This document shows, in pieces, positions 53,497 through 64,000 of a DNA stretch of 64,000 nucleotides. This DNA is from Megascapheus bottae. Taxonomy: Eukaryota; Chordata; Mammalia; Rodentia; Geomyidae. The notes beneath the pieces are model-generated. The model worked only from the letters and a program-made list of their open reading frames with translations. It did not search any database and was not told the origin of the DNA. The translations under genes were made by a program, and so were the position numbers. Numbering within the stretch: position 1 is the first letter of the stretch; each line of letters opens with the position of its first letter. The stretch lies in assembly GCA_024803745.1 (NCBI GenBank), contig JANJXV010000037.1, positions 1,363,001-1,427,000 on the forward strand, given 5' to 3'.

Positions 53497-53570
53497 CCCT
53501 CCCCTCCCCCCCCTCCTCCTCCTCCTCTTCCTCCTCCTCCTCCTCCTTTTCCTCCTCCTCCTCCTCCCCA
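53497..53570. repeat. (CCT)n polypyrimidine tract
   Basis: About 75 bases of CCT/CTC triplets. Confidence 0.95.
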
Positions 53571-53689
53571 CAGGAAGCAGGGGGGACCCCAGACCCAGAG
53601 CCTAGGTATGGTGACTAACCTGTCATGTGAAGAAATCTACAGGCCAGGGAAAATGTCTCCTGGCGAGTCCAAGGTCAAAGCGTGGACAG

Positions 53690-53975
53690 GATCCAGGCAT
53701 GAGTGGCTCACATTTATAATACTGTCAGGATGCTGAGATCCAGTGGATCATGATTTGAACCAGCTTGGGCAGGAAAGTCTGAGACACAGTCTCCAAAAGA
53801 ACCAACAAAAACAATCTGGAGGTATGGCTCAGGAATATTGTGCTAGCCTAGCAAGTATAAGGTACCACCAAGAAATAACCAGCAGAAGGCCAAGCTGGAA
53901 GCAGGGCTCCAGTAGCAGAGCGTCAGCCATGAGCTAGCAAGCAATGAGTCCCTGATTCAGAACCATGGTACTAGG
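53690..53975 (+). repeat. Old B1/ID-like SINE
   Basis: TGAGTGGCTCACATTTATAAT and GCTTGGGCAGGAAAGTCTGAG are clear; two diverged right-monomer-like parts follow. Confidence 0.7.
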
Positions 53976-54192
53976 AGAAGGGGAGACCCAGAAGTTCCAT
54001 CTCCTGCCAGGGCTCACTGCCTCCCACCCCGTCCCTGCAGCCTCCTAGACATTGTGTGTTTGGGGATGGGGGATTCTGTTCCTGGTTGCTTCCATGCCAG
54101 TCTGTTGTGGGCCCTGGCATCTGCTATAGCCCCTCCTCCACAGTACACCACAGTTACCTGGTCTCACCTCTGCTTTACCCTCCTGCTTACTG

Positions 54193-54412
54193 TCAGGTAC
54201 TGGTGGCTCACGCCTGTAATCCTAGCTACTAGGAGACTGAGGTCTGTGAGTCATGGTTCACAAGCCAGCCACGAGACTTTTATCTTCAATTAATCACAAA
54301 AAGCCAGAAGTGGAGTTGTGGCAGAGGACAAATAGCCTCAAGCACAAAAGCTCAGGGACAGCATCTAGGCTTTGAGTTCAAAGCCCAGGACTAGCAACAG
54401 AAAACAAACAAA
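54193..54412 (+). repeat. B1/ID-like SINE
   Basis: GGCTCACGCCTGTAATCC left half and GCCAGAAGTGGAGTTGTGG right half; the A-box segment of the right monomer is replaced by GCAGAGGACAAATAG. Confidence 0.9.
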
Positions 54413-56061
54413 AACAAAGCAATCCCATTTCTATTTAGCTTCCCTACTGACCTTTGGATAAAAGCTGAGTTCCTCAGCCCCCAGGTGTAAACTCCCCACC
54501 TCACCATTTCTCTCTTGGTTCTAACTTTCTAGCCTTCAAGCTCTCACCTCCTAACTTCAGGTCTCCATATAAAGTTTCTTCACCAGAGAAGCCTTTGTCT
54601 ACCTGAACAAGCGCCCTCGTCTACCCAGCCCAGAATTCTCTTTACCTTTCATTCTTCCCACAATTCAATATTATTCACTTGTGGTCTCTGGGATATTTGT
54701 TTGTGAGCTCTCTGAGGACATGCACAAAGTAGTTGCTCAGTTAAGTCTCTTGCATACGTCAGTGGAAGAAAAACAGGACAGTTTGGGAGTTGGTGATAGA
54801 GACCCCATCTGGGACATGTTGTATGCTTTCAAGCAGATACTGGGCCTCTGGTCTCAGGAACCAGTGTGTCCAGTGGGAGAGAAACCCGTGGCCTTGCAGT
54901 GGTACTGTTCTTTGAACCGTCAATGTATACCAGGAAGATCCACCCCAGTCCTCTGTGGTTATGAGGCACTGAGATGGGGGAAGGAAGGCTTGGGCAAGGG
55001 TGGCTTGGCTGAAGCCATTATCCTAAGAGTCCTGGCAAGCCTCAGTAGCCAAAGCCTGACCCCAAAACAGGAGTCCTAGGAATCTCAGGTGGAAGGTGAC
55101 CTCAGGTGGCCTCCACTGCTCTTTCTGTCCCCTCAGTCATCAAGCCATGTGCTGGAGGTGGAATGCTTCCTGCTCCCCATCTCTGGCTCCCCAATACAGG
55201 TACAAAGATCTCCCCTACTTTGCTCAGGAGGAAGAGAGAGAGGGCCCAACCCAGGTCTCCCTTCGTGAACTTTAGACAGGCCCTCCCCACCCCCCTTGGC
55301 TGGCCCATCTCCATAACGTGGACCATGGACATGTTTGGGGGAGGGGCCCTTTGGGCCCTGACATCAAAGATAACTGTACTAGGCCTGAGGCATGTGTGCT
55401 GCTTCCTCACTCCCCATGGGCGGGGGGTGGGAGCTGGGAGCGTGGGAGAGCCAGCTGTGGTGGCTGATGGCCCTTGCCTGTGGAGTGCTGAGCCACCCCC
55501 TGGGACTTCTCCACTCGAGCTCCCTCCCCACCTCAGCAGCCCACCCCACTGAGAGCCATTGCTTCTGGTTGCCTCTGCCAGCGTGGGTGGGTCTCAGCGG
55601 GCAGACTTCGTTAGTGTGATTGCCCTGTTTCCGGGAAGAGTACAAACACAAGAATCCAGATAATGCCTTTTGGAGCTGTGGCTGTCTTTGGCCAACACAA
55701 CACAAGGCCTCGCTCAAACTGCTTCGGTCACCAGCCTTGATGATGACAGGTGAGGCTCTGGGACGGGCTTCTGAGACAGAGAGCCCCCGGGACACCTGAG
55801 GATCAGTCACTTCTTGCAATGCAGACAGGTGTCCAATTTTACAGCTGAAAGTCAAAGGCTGGATGTGGGGTTCACATAGCAATGGGCAGGGGTGGAACTG
55901 GGTTGGAGCTGGCCCTGAATGCTTGAGCTGCCAAGCTGTGGGAGAACTGTCCAGAGCTTTCTGCTCACCACCCTCAGGATGCACTCTGACCACTCACTCT
56001 CTGCTTCCAGGATCTGACAAGATGGCGTATCCTGTGTAGAGCTGGTCTGGAACCCTGCTGG

Positions 56062-56150
56062 AAACTCAGTTTCATGATTTGCCCAAGGTTACACAACTGG
56101 AAACTGAAGATGCTGGGATTTGAACCCAAGACTTTTGCCCCTGGCTCTGG
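56062..56150 (+). repeat. MIR-like fragment
   Basis: TTGCCCAAGGTTACACAACTG and GCTGGGATTTGAACCCAAGA match the MIR 3' half closely. Confidence 0.78.
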
Positions 56151-56777
56151 AAGCTGCAATCAATTCTAACAGCTCTGCCTCAGTTGGCCAGGCCTGAATG
56201 GATGCCTTCTGATGTTTCACGTAGCTCTCCCTTAGCTAAGAGAAGAAATGGCGTCTACCAAGGGTTAATGGTGATAGAGGCTAAGTGATTCCATATGGGC
56301 CAGTGGGCAACTGGGCTGGCCGGAAATGGCGGCCGCCAACTTCCCAGGGGAATTACCACCAGCCATCCCCTCCCCTCTGTGTTGAATCTCTGGCCCCCAG
56401 CTGTCCCGTCCCCTTGGGCCTGCCGGCCTCTCCTAGAGTCTAGATGTGAGGGAAATCATCATTGCAGAGCCAGCCAAGGGCCTGGCAGCACAGAGAACTG
56501 TACCTGATATGGACAAATGGGGAACCAGAGGCAGGGCAAGGGACCCCTCTAGCACCTAGCAAGACTGGTTCTCCCGGATGCTTCCTTCTCCAAAGGCATA
56601 CTTAGTGCAGCCAGTATTCCAGGGTTTGGAGAGGAGTGAGTAGCCAAGGAAAATGCTAGGAAAGACATGTTACTGTCTTTCTTTTTTGCCATCCTTCCCT
56701 TTTCTTTTTTCAGTTTTGGGGATTGGAGTAAAAGAGCTATAATTTCTGGTGGAATCTTTGACACAAGAATTCCTATG

Positions 56778-56960
56778 TCAGCCAAGCACTGGTGGCTCCA
56801 GTGGGCAGGAAAATCCATGAGAATCTTCTCTCCAGTTACCCAGCAAAAAGCTGGAAGCAGAGCTGTGATTTAAGTGTTAGAGTGCCAACCTTTAGCAGAA
56901 AAAGCTATGTAATACAACCCAGGTGCTGGCCCTGAGTTTAAGTCCCTGGTTGGGCACAAA
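56778..56960 (+). repeat. B1/ID-like SINE with deleted left half
   Basis: Starts GCCAAGCACTGGTGGCTC then jumps to GGGCAGGAAAATCCATGAG, so most of the B1-like half is gone; the right monomer is complete. Confidence 0.85.
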
Positions 56961-56962
56961 AA

Positions 56963-56972
56963 AAGAAGAGGA

Positions 56973-57039
<67 letters not shown>

Positions 57040-57118
57040 GAAGGAAGGAAGGAAGGAAGGGAGAGAGAAAGAAAGAAAGAAAGAAAGAGAAAAGAAAAGA
57101 AAAGAAAAGAAAAGAAAA
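56963..57118. repeat. (GAAA)n / (GGAA)n / (AAAAG)n tract at a SINE tail
   Basis: About 155 purine bases: GAAA units, then GGAA units near 57038-57060, then GAAA and AAAAG units. Confidence 0.97.
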
Positions 57119-57694
57119 AAAGAACTCCATGGTTCTGACCCTAGGATTTGCAGAATCTTTGCTCCCCTCCCACCCCAAGCTCTGGATGAGCCCCTTCTAG
57201 GATATTTTGTCCTCCCCCCCCACCGTGGCTAGAGTTATCTGAGAATCTGTCTTCCATGTATCCCAACCCACACACGCCATTCTCATGTGCAGAGAAGTGG
57301 TCAGAGGTGTCACAGCTCAGTTCCTCAAGCCCTTTAGAAGCAATGGCCTTTGGAGTCTGTGATGAGCAGATATCTCCTGACCCGAGGAGGTAAAAATGAA
57401 AAGGAATGCCAGGGGCTCTGGGAAAGGCAAGAGCAGGGGTGAAAAGAGCAAAAGACAAGCTAGACTACCACACCCACACCGGAAAGTACTTTGTTGGGTG
57501 ACCAAAAGAAAGAGCCACAAGGCACAGGCCTGTGCTGGAGTAGAGGTTTGGGTGAAGGTCAAAGGAGGCACCTGTGTCCCTTGAATTACGTGCCATATGA
57601 AGTTTGCTTCTGCTCCAGTCCTGCCACAGCTGGCTGTGTCTAGGAAGCTCATGGCAGGCTCCTCTGAGCCTCCATTTCATTTAGGTCAATTTCC

Positions 57695-57760
57695 AATGGA
57701 GCAGAAAAAAGCCAAGTAAGAGCAGAAGACCTTGAGTTCAAGCTCCAGTGCTGGCCTAAT
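57695..57760 (+). repeat. SINE right-monomer fragment
   Basis: AAAAAAGCCAAGTAAGAGC and CCTTGAGTTCAAGCTCCAG are the two ends of the monomer with the middle missing. Confidence 0.6.
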
Positions 57761-58364
57761 AACAGTAATCATAATCACAATCATAATCACAATGGATCAA
57801 ATCATCCCTGTGCAGGGGTTTTGAGATGGTGCAAGGAGCAAGGAATATGCCTGGAGATTTGAGAGAATGTGCTGGGTGACCCTGAGGTGAATTGCATCCC
57901 CTCTCTGTGCCAATTCAGAGGGTCTCTAATTTCTTCCACATCACCTCTTTTCAGAAGAGAGGGGCCGAAGTCTGCAGGATCCTAACAGACTAGATTCTGT
58001 CAACACTGCTGGGAGAGCCCAGTGGGACATGGGAGTGATGGTGAGGGAATGTGTACCTTTGGGAAGCTATGGGGACAGGGTCTGAAGGCCTGTCCTAGGG
58101 CTACTGATTAGAGCTCTGGAGTTGTAGAGAGGAAGAATTTTTTAAAAAAGGACAAGAAGTTTACATAGTCAGGTAGTCAGGTTAACCCCTGCATCCGTCT
58201 GGGATCTGGCTGATTCTCAGAGGTTTTCTGCTTCCAGGGAGGTGTTCAGCTCCCGTCTTGAGAGCCTCACTCCCACTTAGGGGCATGCCATAATTCCGGT
58301 CATCTGCCTGCAAAAGGTTTCTGGAATCTTAAAAATATCACTTAGTTTTCTTAATTTATCTGTT

Positions 58365-58450
58365 TTCTCAAAACAGGGCCTTGTTATGAGTCCCAGGCTG
58401 GCCTTGAACTCTCCGCCAGCCTGCCCAGTGGTAGGTACCACCCCATGTGG
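58365..58450 (-). repeat. B1/Alu-like fragment, antisense
   Basis: CCCAGGCTGGCCTTGAACTC followed by a short diverged stretch is the reverse of the 7SL-derived monomer. Confidence 0.55.
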
Positions 58451-59395
58451 CTTCTTCCTTGCTTTTTTTCTTGATGTTCTCAACCTTGAAGGAAGGAGAA
58501 AGTAATCATAGGTAAAATTAGGGCTAATCAGCCTGGTCCTGCCGAGCCCTTCTTTCTGAGAGAGAGGGGGATTTCTTCGACCAAGGGCTGTTTGGATGTT
58601 TATCACAGCATTTGCAGGCAATACAGGGAAGCCAAGGCAAGCTGATAAGGAGCATGTGTGCCTTTCCTGTCAGGTACCAAGTGATTTCTCAAGTCCGATA
58701 TGGCCTGTGGGCTAGAAGTTTCCTTAGATGATTAACAACCATGGGCAGAGTTGAACAGGAATCTGATCCAAAGTTTAAGGTAACAAAGAAGTCCAGGTGA
58801 AGTCCAGGTGAAGCAAAGCAGCCTTCAATCCCTGTGGCTGAAGTGCCATCTGATCCCCTTGAAGCCCTTTCAGGGGTTCAGCCAAATTCACTTTTAGGCC
58901 TCTGCCCTCTTTGCTGGTACCTGCTCTCTCCCTGAATGTCCAGTAAGACCCTGTCTTACCCTGCGATGTCTTACTATGTGTCTAGCAAGAAGTGCTTGTT
59001 CAGTGTGCTTGTTCAGAGAGTGTGAATGTTGGCTGACTTGACCATATGGATCACTGGGACTTCCTCAATGGATGGAGAAACTGAGGCACAGAGAAACGAC
59101 CTCCCTTCCTCCCAGATGGTGAGGGAACCTGACCACCAGAGACAGCCATCAGACAAATGAGGCCGGGCTACTCTTGAATAAAGTTGACTCGGTGGCTGGC
59201 TGGCGTGGGTTGTGGAATTTCTAAACATCCCTTCACATCCTGAGAGAACAGGCGACGGGAGGGAGCAGAGGGAAAGGAGGAAGAAAAACAAGAAACTTGG
59301 GGGAAAAAAAAAGAGAGGGGGGGAGAAATACTGAAATTGAAAACAGACATACGCGTCCACCCTCCCTGGTCACCCCTCCCCTTCTCCCAGCCAGG

Positions 59396-59449
59396 CCAAT
59401 CAGAAGCCGCCCTGCAGCCTTTCCCCCAAAGTGGGGGGTGGGGGCGGGA
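59396..59449 (+). promoter_or_regulatory. PDGFRB: PDGFRB proximal promoter: CCAAT box and GC box
   Basis: CCAATCA at 59396-59402 and a GGGGGCGGG box at 59440-59448. There is no TATA box. A CCAAT element bound by NF-Y just upstream of the start is a known feature of PDGFRB promoters, and the spacing to the exon 1 homology (about 60 bases) fits. Confidence 0.75.
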
Positions 59450-59459
59450 AGCCCACAGT

Positions 59460-59905
59460 GCTGTGAGCCGACCAGCCCGCAGTCCCTGCTGCTCTGTCTG
59501 GGACTTGGGATCACTCTGAGCAACTTGGAGCCAACAGAGGGGACCGAAGAGGAGAGAGACAAACCCCTCTGACCAGATCCGACGCCAGCAGCAGCAGCCT
59601 GTGTCTGCCTGACACAGACTGCCAGACCCAGGGCGGGCCCTCCTGGCAGCTCTGCTCCTCCCAAAGGATGCTTCAGTAGTGAGGCGAGGCTGGAGTGAGT
59701 GAGTCCTCACTTCTGCACACCCCTCCATTCCCCCCGAGTCTCCTGGAGTTTGCAAAGGTCCTGCTTGCCCTTCTACTCAGCCGTTACTTACTTTGGGTCC
59801 AGCAAAGTCTTTCTGATCCTAAGGAGAGGGCAGTGGAAGAACTTCCTGGAAGAGGTGTCAGCCCATAGCCTGGGACTGTACCCAGAAGCCAGCAGCAACA
59901 GCAAG
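59460..59905 (+). other. PDGFRB: PDGFRB non-coding exon 1
   Basis: Matches along its length what I remember of the human PDGFRB 5' UTR: AGCAACTTGGAGCCAACAG, then CTGCCAGACCCAGGGCGGGC, GCTCTGCTCCTCCCAAAGGA, GCCCTTCTACTCAGCCGTTA and AGCAGCAACAGCAAG. It ends in a perfect donor, AAG|GTAAGT, at 59905/59906. PDGFRB is the PDGF beta receptor tyrosine kinase of pericytes and mesenchyme; the start codon is in exon 2, outside the window. The 5' boundary is approximate, as expected from a TATA-less promoter. Confidence 0.9.
59668..59679 (+). CDS. Three-codon upstream ORF in PDGFRB exon 1
   Basis: ATG CTT CAG TAG. It is the only ATG I see in exon 1. G at -3 is lost to A/G ambiguity of context (AAAGG ATG C), so initiation strength is moderate. 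The human exon has an ATG at the same place, as I recall, also closing after a few codons. If used, it would lower translation of the receptor. Confidence 0.45.
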   Translation: MLQ

Positions 59906-61077
59906 GTAAGTGCAGGGAAGGAGAATGCCGCCCCACGTTCTTCTGGCTTCAGCCTGCACTATGTTGGGTAGGAAAAAGGAAAACATTTTTTTTTTTTTAA
60001 CAAAACCAGATGGGAGGAGGCTGGGAAGCAGTGGGTGATGTAAGGGCCTGAGGAGCCAGTTCCCTCCTCCCTCTCCAGGGTAGGTAGCTTTGGCTTCCTT
60101 CGCTCACTTACTCCCCTCTTCTCTTCTAACCCCCACCTCCCTGAGACTTCTGGGTGCCTGCACTCTCCAGGCACAGCACAGCTGATGGGGTCCAGAGAGA
60201 ACTGGAAGGGACAGTCCAGAGCTGGCAAGAAGGGTACATAGAAAGGGACTTAGCATGGAACTGGGACCAAAAGGCCCTATGAAATCCCTGCCCCTTGAGT
60301 CAAGCCTTGTTCCTAAGAGTCATTCTGGCCCTGGGCCAGTCAAACTGCCAAGCAACCTTTGGCGATTTTAATGGATTTGCAAATTTTCCAGATTCCTAAG
60401 ATGTCCTTCCAAACCCCCAGCCACTGGGCAAGTTCTAGGTCAGAAAGTTCTGGGTGGAGATGGGGAACTACTCTGGCCGGTCAACTCCAGGGCCTTCTGT
60501 GTGAAGAGGGGCTGTGACCTGACCCTTTCTTTCAGTCCAAGGCTGCTCTGTCCTTACTCTTCTCATTCTGCACTGGCCCCATCTCAACTAGGTCTTAAAC
60601 CAGAGTTTGCACACAATGCTTCCCCTGCTAGTAGCCACTGTGCCTCCTGTAGCCACCTATCCACCATCCACTCTAGCAGAGTGCCAGGACAGTGGCAGCA
60701 TGGAGAAGGCTCACTTGCCCCTGGGGCAGATATGTGTAGCAGAGTGTTTCTTCCTTGGCTTTAACCAATCGCTTGCTGTAAAACCTATAGCACTTGTAGT
60801 TCCTACTATGTCACTGTTCCCGGCTGGAGTTTTTCTGTCCACCAAATGCAGAATCTATAGAAAGAATGCCCACCATTCTGTCTAGGGGTATTTGTTCTTT
60901 ATCTATCACTACCTGGAACACCCTTCCTCATCACTTTTTTTTTCTCCTCTTCCAAGCAGCCTTCCTGGGTTTCCCCAATATTCCAGGTGCCTTCCATGCC
61001 CTCCTTGCTAGGCCCTTGCTACTTGGTCCTCTCTATTCTGTTTGTCAGAAGAGAGATCAGTCAGGGCTAAGTGTGTT

Positions 61078-61360
61078 GTTTTTTTTTTTTTTAGTTGTAA
61101 TATAAAGGGGATGTACCGAGGGTTGCAGGTACATAAGTCAGGTAATGAGTACATGTTTTGGGGGGGACAATGTCACCCTTTCCCTTGTTATCTCTCAGTT
61201 TTTCCTTCACAACCCTGCCCATAAGTTGTAAAGTTTATTTCTAACATAGTGTCTAATGAATATCCCTGCTGCATTTGTTCCCCTTTATCTCTCTATTTCT
61301 GTGCCTCCCCTTACCCAAAGACAGATAAATGAATAAACAAGACCAAAAAAAAAAAAGAAG
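61078..61360 (-). repeat. LINE 3'-end-like fragment, antisense
   Basis: Starts with a T-run (61078-61093, a reverse poly(A) tail), then GATGTACCGAGGGTTGCAGG, ACATAAGTCAGGTAATGAGT and a C/T-rich middle. This resembles reverse L1 3' UTR sequence common in rodents. An A-rich purine run lies at 61344-61385. Confidence 0.55.
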
Positions 61361-61797
61361 AAGAAAGAAAGAAAAAGAAACAGAAACAACAAGGAATTTA
61401 AAAGCCTCTTGTTAGGCCCAGGTTTTTACTGTCTCATGTTCTGGCCCCAGTGGGCAGCCCTGAATGGGTGGGTACTATGGAGAACGGAAGGAGGAGGGAC
61501 TTACCGAAGACCCCCTGTTCAAGTCTCCTGCCTTCCTTGTGTATTTCTGTCTATCTCAAGCCAGGAAGAGCATTCTTGCTTAGCCCTGTACTCTCCCAGT
61601 CTGCACAAAATCCCCTAAGATCTTCTGAAGCCATGTACCACCCTCCCCCTAATCTCTGGGCAGGAGGTCTTCAATCCATAGCAAGAGGCCATGTACCTGT
61701 GGTGGTCCCAACCCTGGCTAGCCCTCCCCCACACCCCGACCTCAAGCACAGGGTCGGATATTGCACTGCCTTAGAATCCAGGCTGCTGTTGCCTCTG

Positions 61798-61880
61798 TTT
61801 TGCAAATGAGGAAATTGGGGTTTGGAGCCACTAAGAGACTTTCCAGGCTCACACAGTTAAGAGTTGGCATTTAGGCAAAG
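61798..61880 (+). repeat. MIR-like fragment
   Basis: TTTGCAAATGAGGAAATTGGG, TTCCAGGCTCACACAGTTAA and GAGTTGGCATTTAGG follow the MIR order. Confidence 0.68.
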
Positions 61881-62551
61881 TTTGCCTGAACTTAAAGGTT
61901 TAACCCTATGTTATCCTAGGAGCTCCTGGGTCAGCCAGGCTAACTCCTGGCTTCATACTATCCCCAGGAGGAAGTGACTGCCCTCAGTCCTGGCTGCTGG
62001 TAAGGGTTCCAGGACTGGGCCCCAGAGCCTACCACCCTCCCTTCCACGGTTATCAGCAGCCCTCCCTCTGTGGGAAGAAGAGCTGGGTTGTAATTGCCTA
62101 CAGATGTGAAAGCATGATTGATTCAGAGTCAGTGGCTCTGTGCTTGGCCTGCCTTCCTGCACAGGCACTGTGGAGCCAGCCTCAGGCCTTCCTGTCCCTT
62201 CCCTGAGCTGCCTGCGTACCCAGAGGTAGTGTGCTCTGAGGATAAGCCACTCGAAGTGTGAGCATCAGTGGACATGCCTTAACCTCTGACTAGCCTGATG
62301 GCTGCCTGTCAGTCTCCCTCAATCTGTCTCTGAACCCCAGGACTCCTGTACTACTTGGGGTAGACCTGGAGCTGTGGGCTGGGCTGAGAGAAGTCCGTTG
62401 GTCCTACACAGACTAGCAGCTGATGTAAACCATTTGCAACCCACAAAGGCTTCCTCTGCCCACCGGAGGAACCCAGACAATTCTGGATAGTCAGAGACAG
62501 CTGCCTTTCAAAGGGCATGAGAGAAGATCCTGGCATTTTGTTTAGGATAGG

Positions 62552-62552
62552 C

Positions 62553-62630
<78 letters not shown>

Positions 62631-62640
62631 GAAAGAGGGG
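62552..62640. repeat. (GA)n microsatellite
   Basis: More than 30 GA units with a few G breaks, about 50 bases from the tail of an antisense SINE. Confidence 0.97.
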
Positions 62641-62685
62641 GGAAGGAATGACAAGGTCCCCAGACATTTTCCACTTATTTCTTTT

Positions 62686-62873
62686 CTTTTTGCCACTCCT
62701 GGGGCTTGAACTCAGGGCCTGGATATGACCCTTGGACTTTCTGTAGGCAAGCGCTCTACTACTTGAGCTACAATACCACTTCCAGCTTTTCTGTGTATGT
62801 GGCACCAAGGAATCAAACTCAGGGCTTTGTGCATGCTAGGCAAGCACTCTACCACTAGGCCACACTCCTGGCC
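62686..62873 (-). repeat. IDL-Geo-like SINE, antisense
   Basis: GGGGCTTGAACTCAGGGCC, TGTGTATGTGGCACCAAGG joint and CTACCACTAGGCCACACTCC left monomer. Well conserved. Confidence 0.94.
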
Positions 62874-63011
62874 TCGTGAATCCTTCACATGGGATTTTTT
62901 TTTTTCACAGTCCCTCCACTGGAGAGAAGACAGGTAGGGAAGAGATGTGACCCCTCTCCAGGGATGTGGCATCTCCACTAAGAAGCAGCGTAGGCAGACA
63001 GTATAACAGGA

Positions 63012-63270
63012 AGTAGTTCTCGCTGAGCACTTACTATGTGTGTTTTAATTGTGTCTATTACCTCCCAGTTCAAGGCTCTATTTCTTAGTACTTAGGACAT
63101 CACTGACATCCTGGAAGTTTTGTTAATCCCTATTTAATAAATGTTTAAATAAGTCTATCATTGCAACAAAGTTGAGAAGTAACTGCAAACTCTCCCCAGT
63201 TTGACGAAGAAAGGCCGGCCCAGAGGAGGTCTACCAGCTGCCCAGAGTTCTACAGTTAGAAAGTGGAGGA
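63012..63270 (+). repeat. MIR-like element
   Basis: CGCTGAGCACTTACTATGTG at the left and CCCAGAGTTCTACAGTTAGA at the right are MIR-like ends, with an AT-rich stretch between. Confidence 0.6.
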
Positions 63271-64000
63271 GATAGGTTTTTCAACTGGGCATTTCTCATC
63301 CAAAATCCTATGATATGAGGCTGGGTGGGGTGAGGACCTAGCATAAATTCTGAAGTTGTGCCTCAACTTTGGGGTGCTGTCCACATTCCAACCCCCAATC
63401 ATATGACCGTGGTCCTCAGTCTGCCAAATAGTCAAAGAAAGAGGTGGACCTCATGATTGTTAAGTTCCCTTCCAGTCGTAGAACAATTCCAGGATTCCAA
63501 GCTCCACCAGCCCAGATTGGCAGCCACACAAGCTGGGCTGTGTACTCAGGGATCATGCATATTTAACTTCCCAATGAAAGGGTTTTTCTTACCCTTTCTC
63601 AACGCATTGCAGAAAGAGGTCAAGATCAATGACTGCTAATGGAAAACTTCAACCTGCTATCAGGGGGAGGAACTTTCTGACAGATAGAGGGGCCCTTAGT
63701 ATGTTTCATTTCCCGGACAGCAGAGCTCACATGCCCCTTTTCCTGGGATATAAACTCAAGGAGAGCTTAGAGATACTGCTGTTAGGGATTGTGTATGAGG
63801 TTTCTTTCAGTGCCTAGCTTTCCAATCTCATAGGCTCTGATTGTGAGAAGGAAGGTTGTTGTAACAGATCAACAAGAGGGTCCAGAGGCCAAGGGGGAAC
63901 ACTTGATGCTTCCGGTGGGGGTGTCACCTCCCCAGGTCTCCCTAGTCTTCACACCCAAGCCCCAGGAAAGCATCCCAGGCTCCAAAGTCCTTCTTCCCTG

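Larger units (their letters stand above)
47530..59390. other. Intergenic region between divergent CDX1 and PDGFRB
   Basis: No coding exon recognised. The left part (47.8-52.7 kb) is the most SINE-dense part of the window. Stretches 52690-53490, 54420-56060, 56160-56770 and 57120-59390 lack recognised SINEs apart from small pieces and hold no gene I can support. Confidence 0.75.
59906..64000 (+). other. PDGFRB: PDGFRB intron 1 (5' part)
   Basis: Runs from the GTAAGT donor to the window edge; no further exon was recognised. It holds MIR pieces, one LINE-like fragment, a GA microsatellite and an antisense SINE, listed separately. Stretches 59960-61070, 61890-62540 and 63280-64000 show nothing I can name. 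Confidence 0.8.

Noticed and set aside
59168..59755. A 195-codon minus-strand frame over the PDGFRB promoter and exon 1.
   Set aside because: It has no splice context or recognised domain, and runs antisense to the well-matched PDGFRB exon 1.

Overview
This window is mammalian nuclear DNA, most likely from a geomyoid rodent (kangaroo rat, pocket mouse or pocket gopher group). The coding exons are those of a placental mammal. The intergenic and intronic DNA is packed with two SINE types: a dimer joining a B1/7SL-like left half to an ID/tRNA-like right half, and a second dimer with an ID-like left half that matches what I remember of the geomyoid IDL-Geo SINE. The genus cannot be fixed without a database search. 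No microbial, phage, CRISPR or toxin system is present, and I found no viral coding region.

The layout matches the conserved mammalian block CAMK2A - SLC6A7 - CDX1 - PDGFRB (human 5q32, here in reverse orientation). Bases 1 to about 575 look like the end of the CAMK2A 3' UTR (+ strand) with an AATAAA signal. About 5.6 kb of repeat-bearing intergenic DNA separates it from the convergent SLC6A7 gene. SLC6A7 (- strand) codes for the brain sodium-dependent proline transporter PROT. I traced all 14 coding exons from 25769 down to 7527; every junction is GT-AG, the reading frame stays open, and they encode 636 residues. Its 3' UTR probably ends near 6195, and its promoter lies in a CpG island at about 25640-26160.

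From 26.2 to 32.5 kb is intergenic DNA. CDX1 (- strand) follows, the caudal-type homeobox transcription factor. Three coding exons (46914-46470, 34136-33991, 33519-33295) encode 271 residues with a PYEWM hexapeptide and a complete homeodomain. The first intron is 12.3 kb. Upstream are a TATA box and two TCF/LEF-type motifs inside a CpG island, in keeping with the known Wnt control of this gene.

From 47 to 59.4 kb is a SINE-rich intergenic region between divergent CDX1 and PDGFRB. PDGFRB (+ strand) enters at about 59460 with its non-coding exon 1, preceded by a CCAAT box and a GC box and ending in a GTAAGT donor at 59905/59906. The rest of the window is PDGFRB intron 1.

The genes do not form one pathway. 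They are neighbours by ancestry: a neuronal kinase, a neuronal amino-acid transporter, an intestinal and axial patterning factor, and a mesenchymal receptor tyrosine kinase. The most interesting structures are the modular SINE families sharing one right-hand monomer, the repeated seeding of microsatellites at SINE tails, a SINE about 24 bases from the SLC6A7 exon 2 acceptor, a three-codon upstream ORF in PDGFRB exon 1, and candidate regulatory motifs around CDX1.
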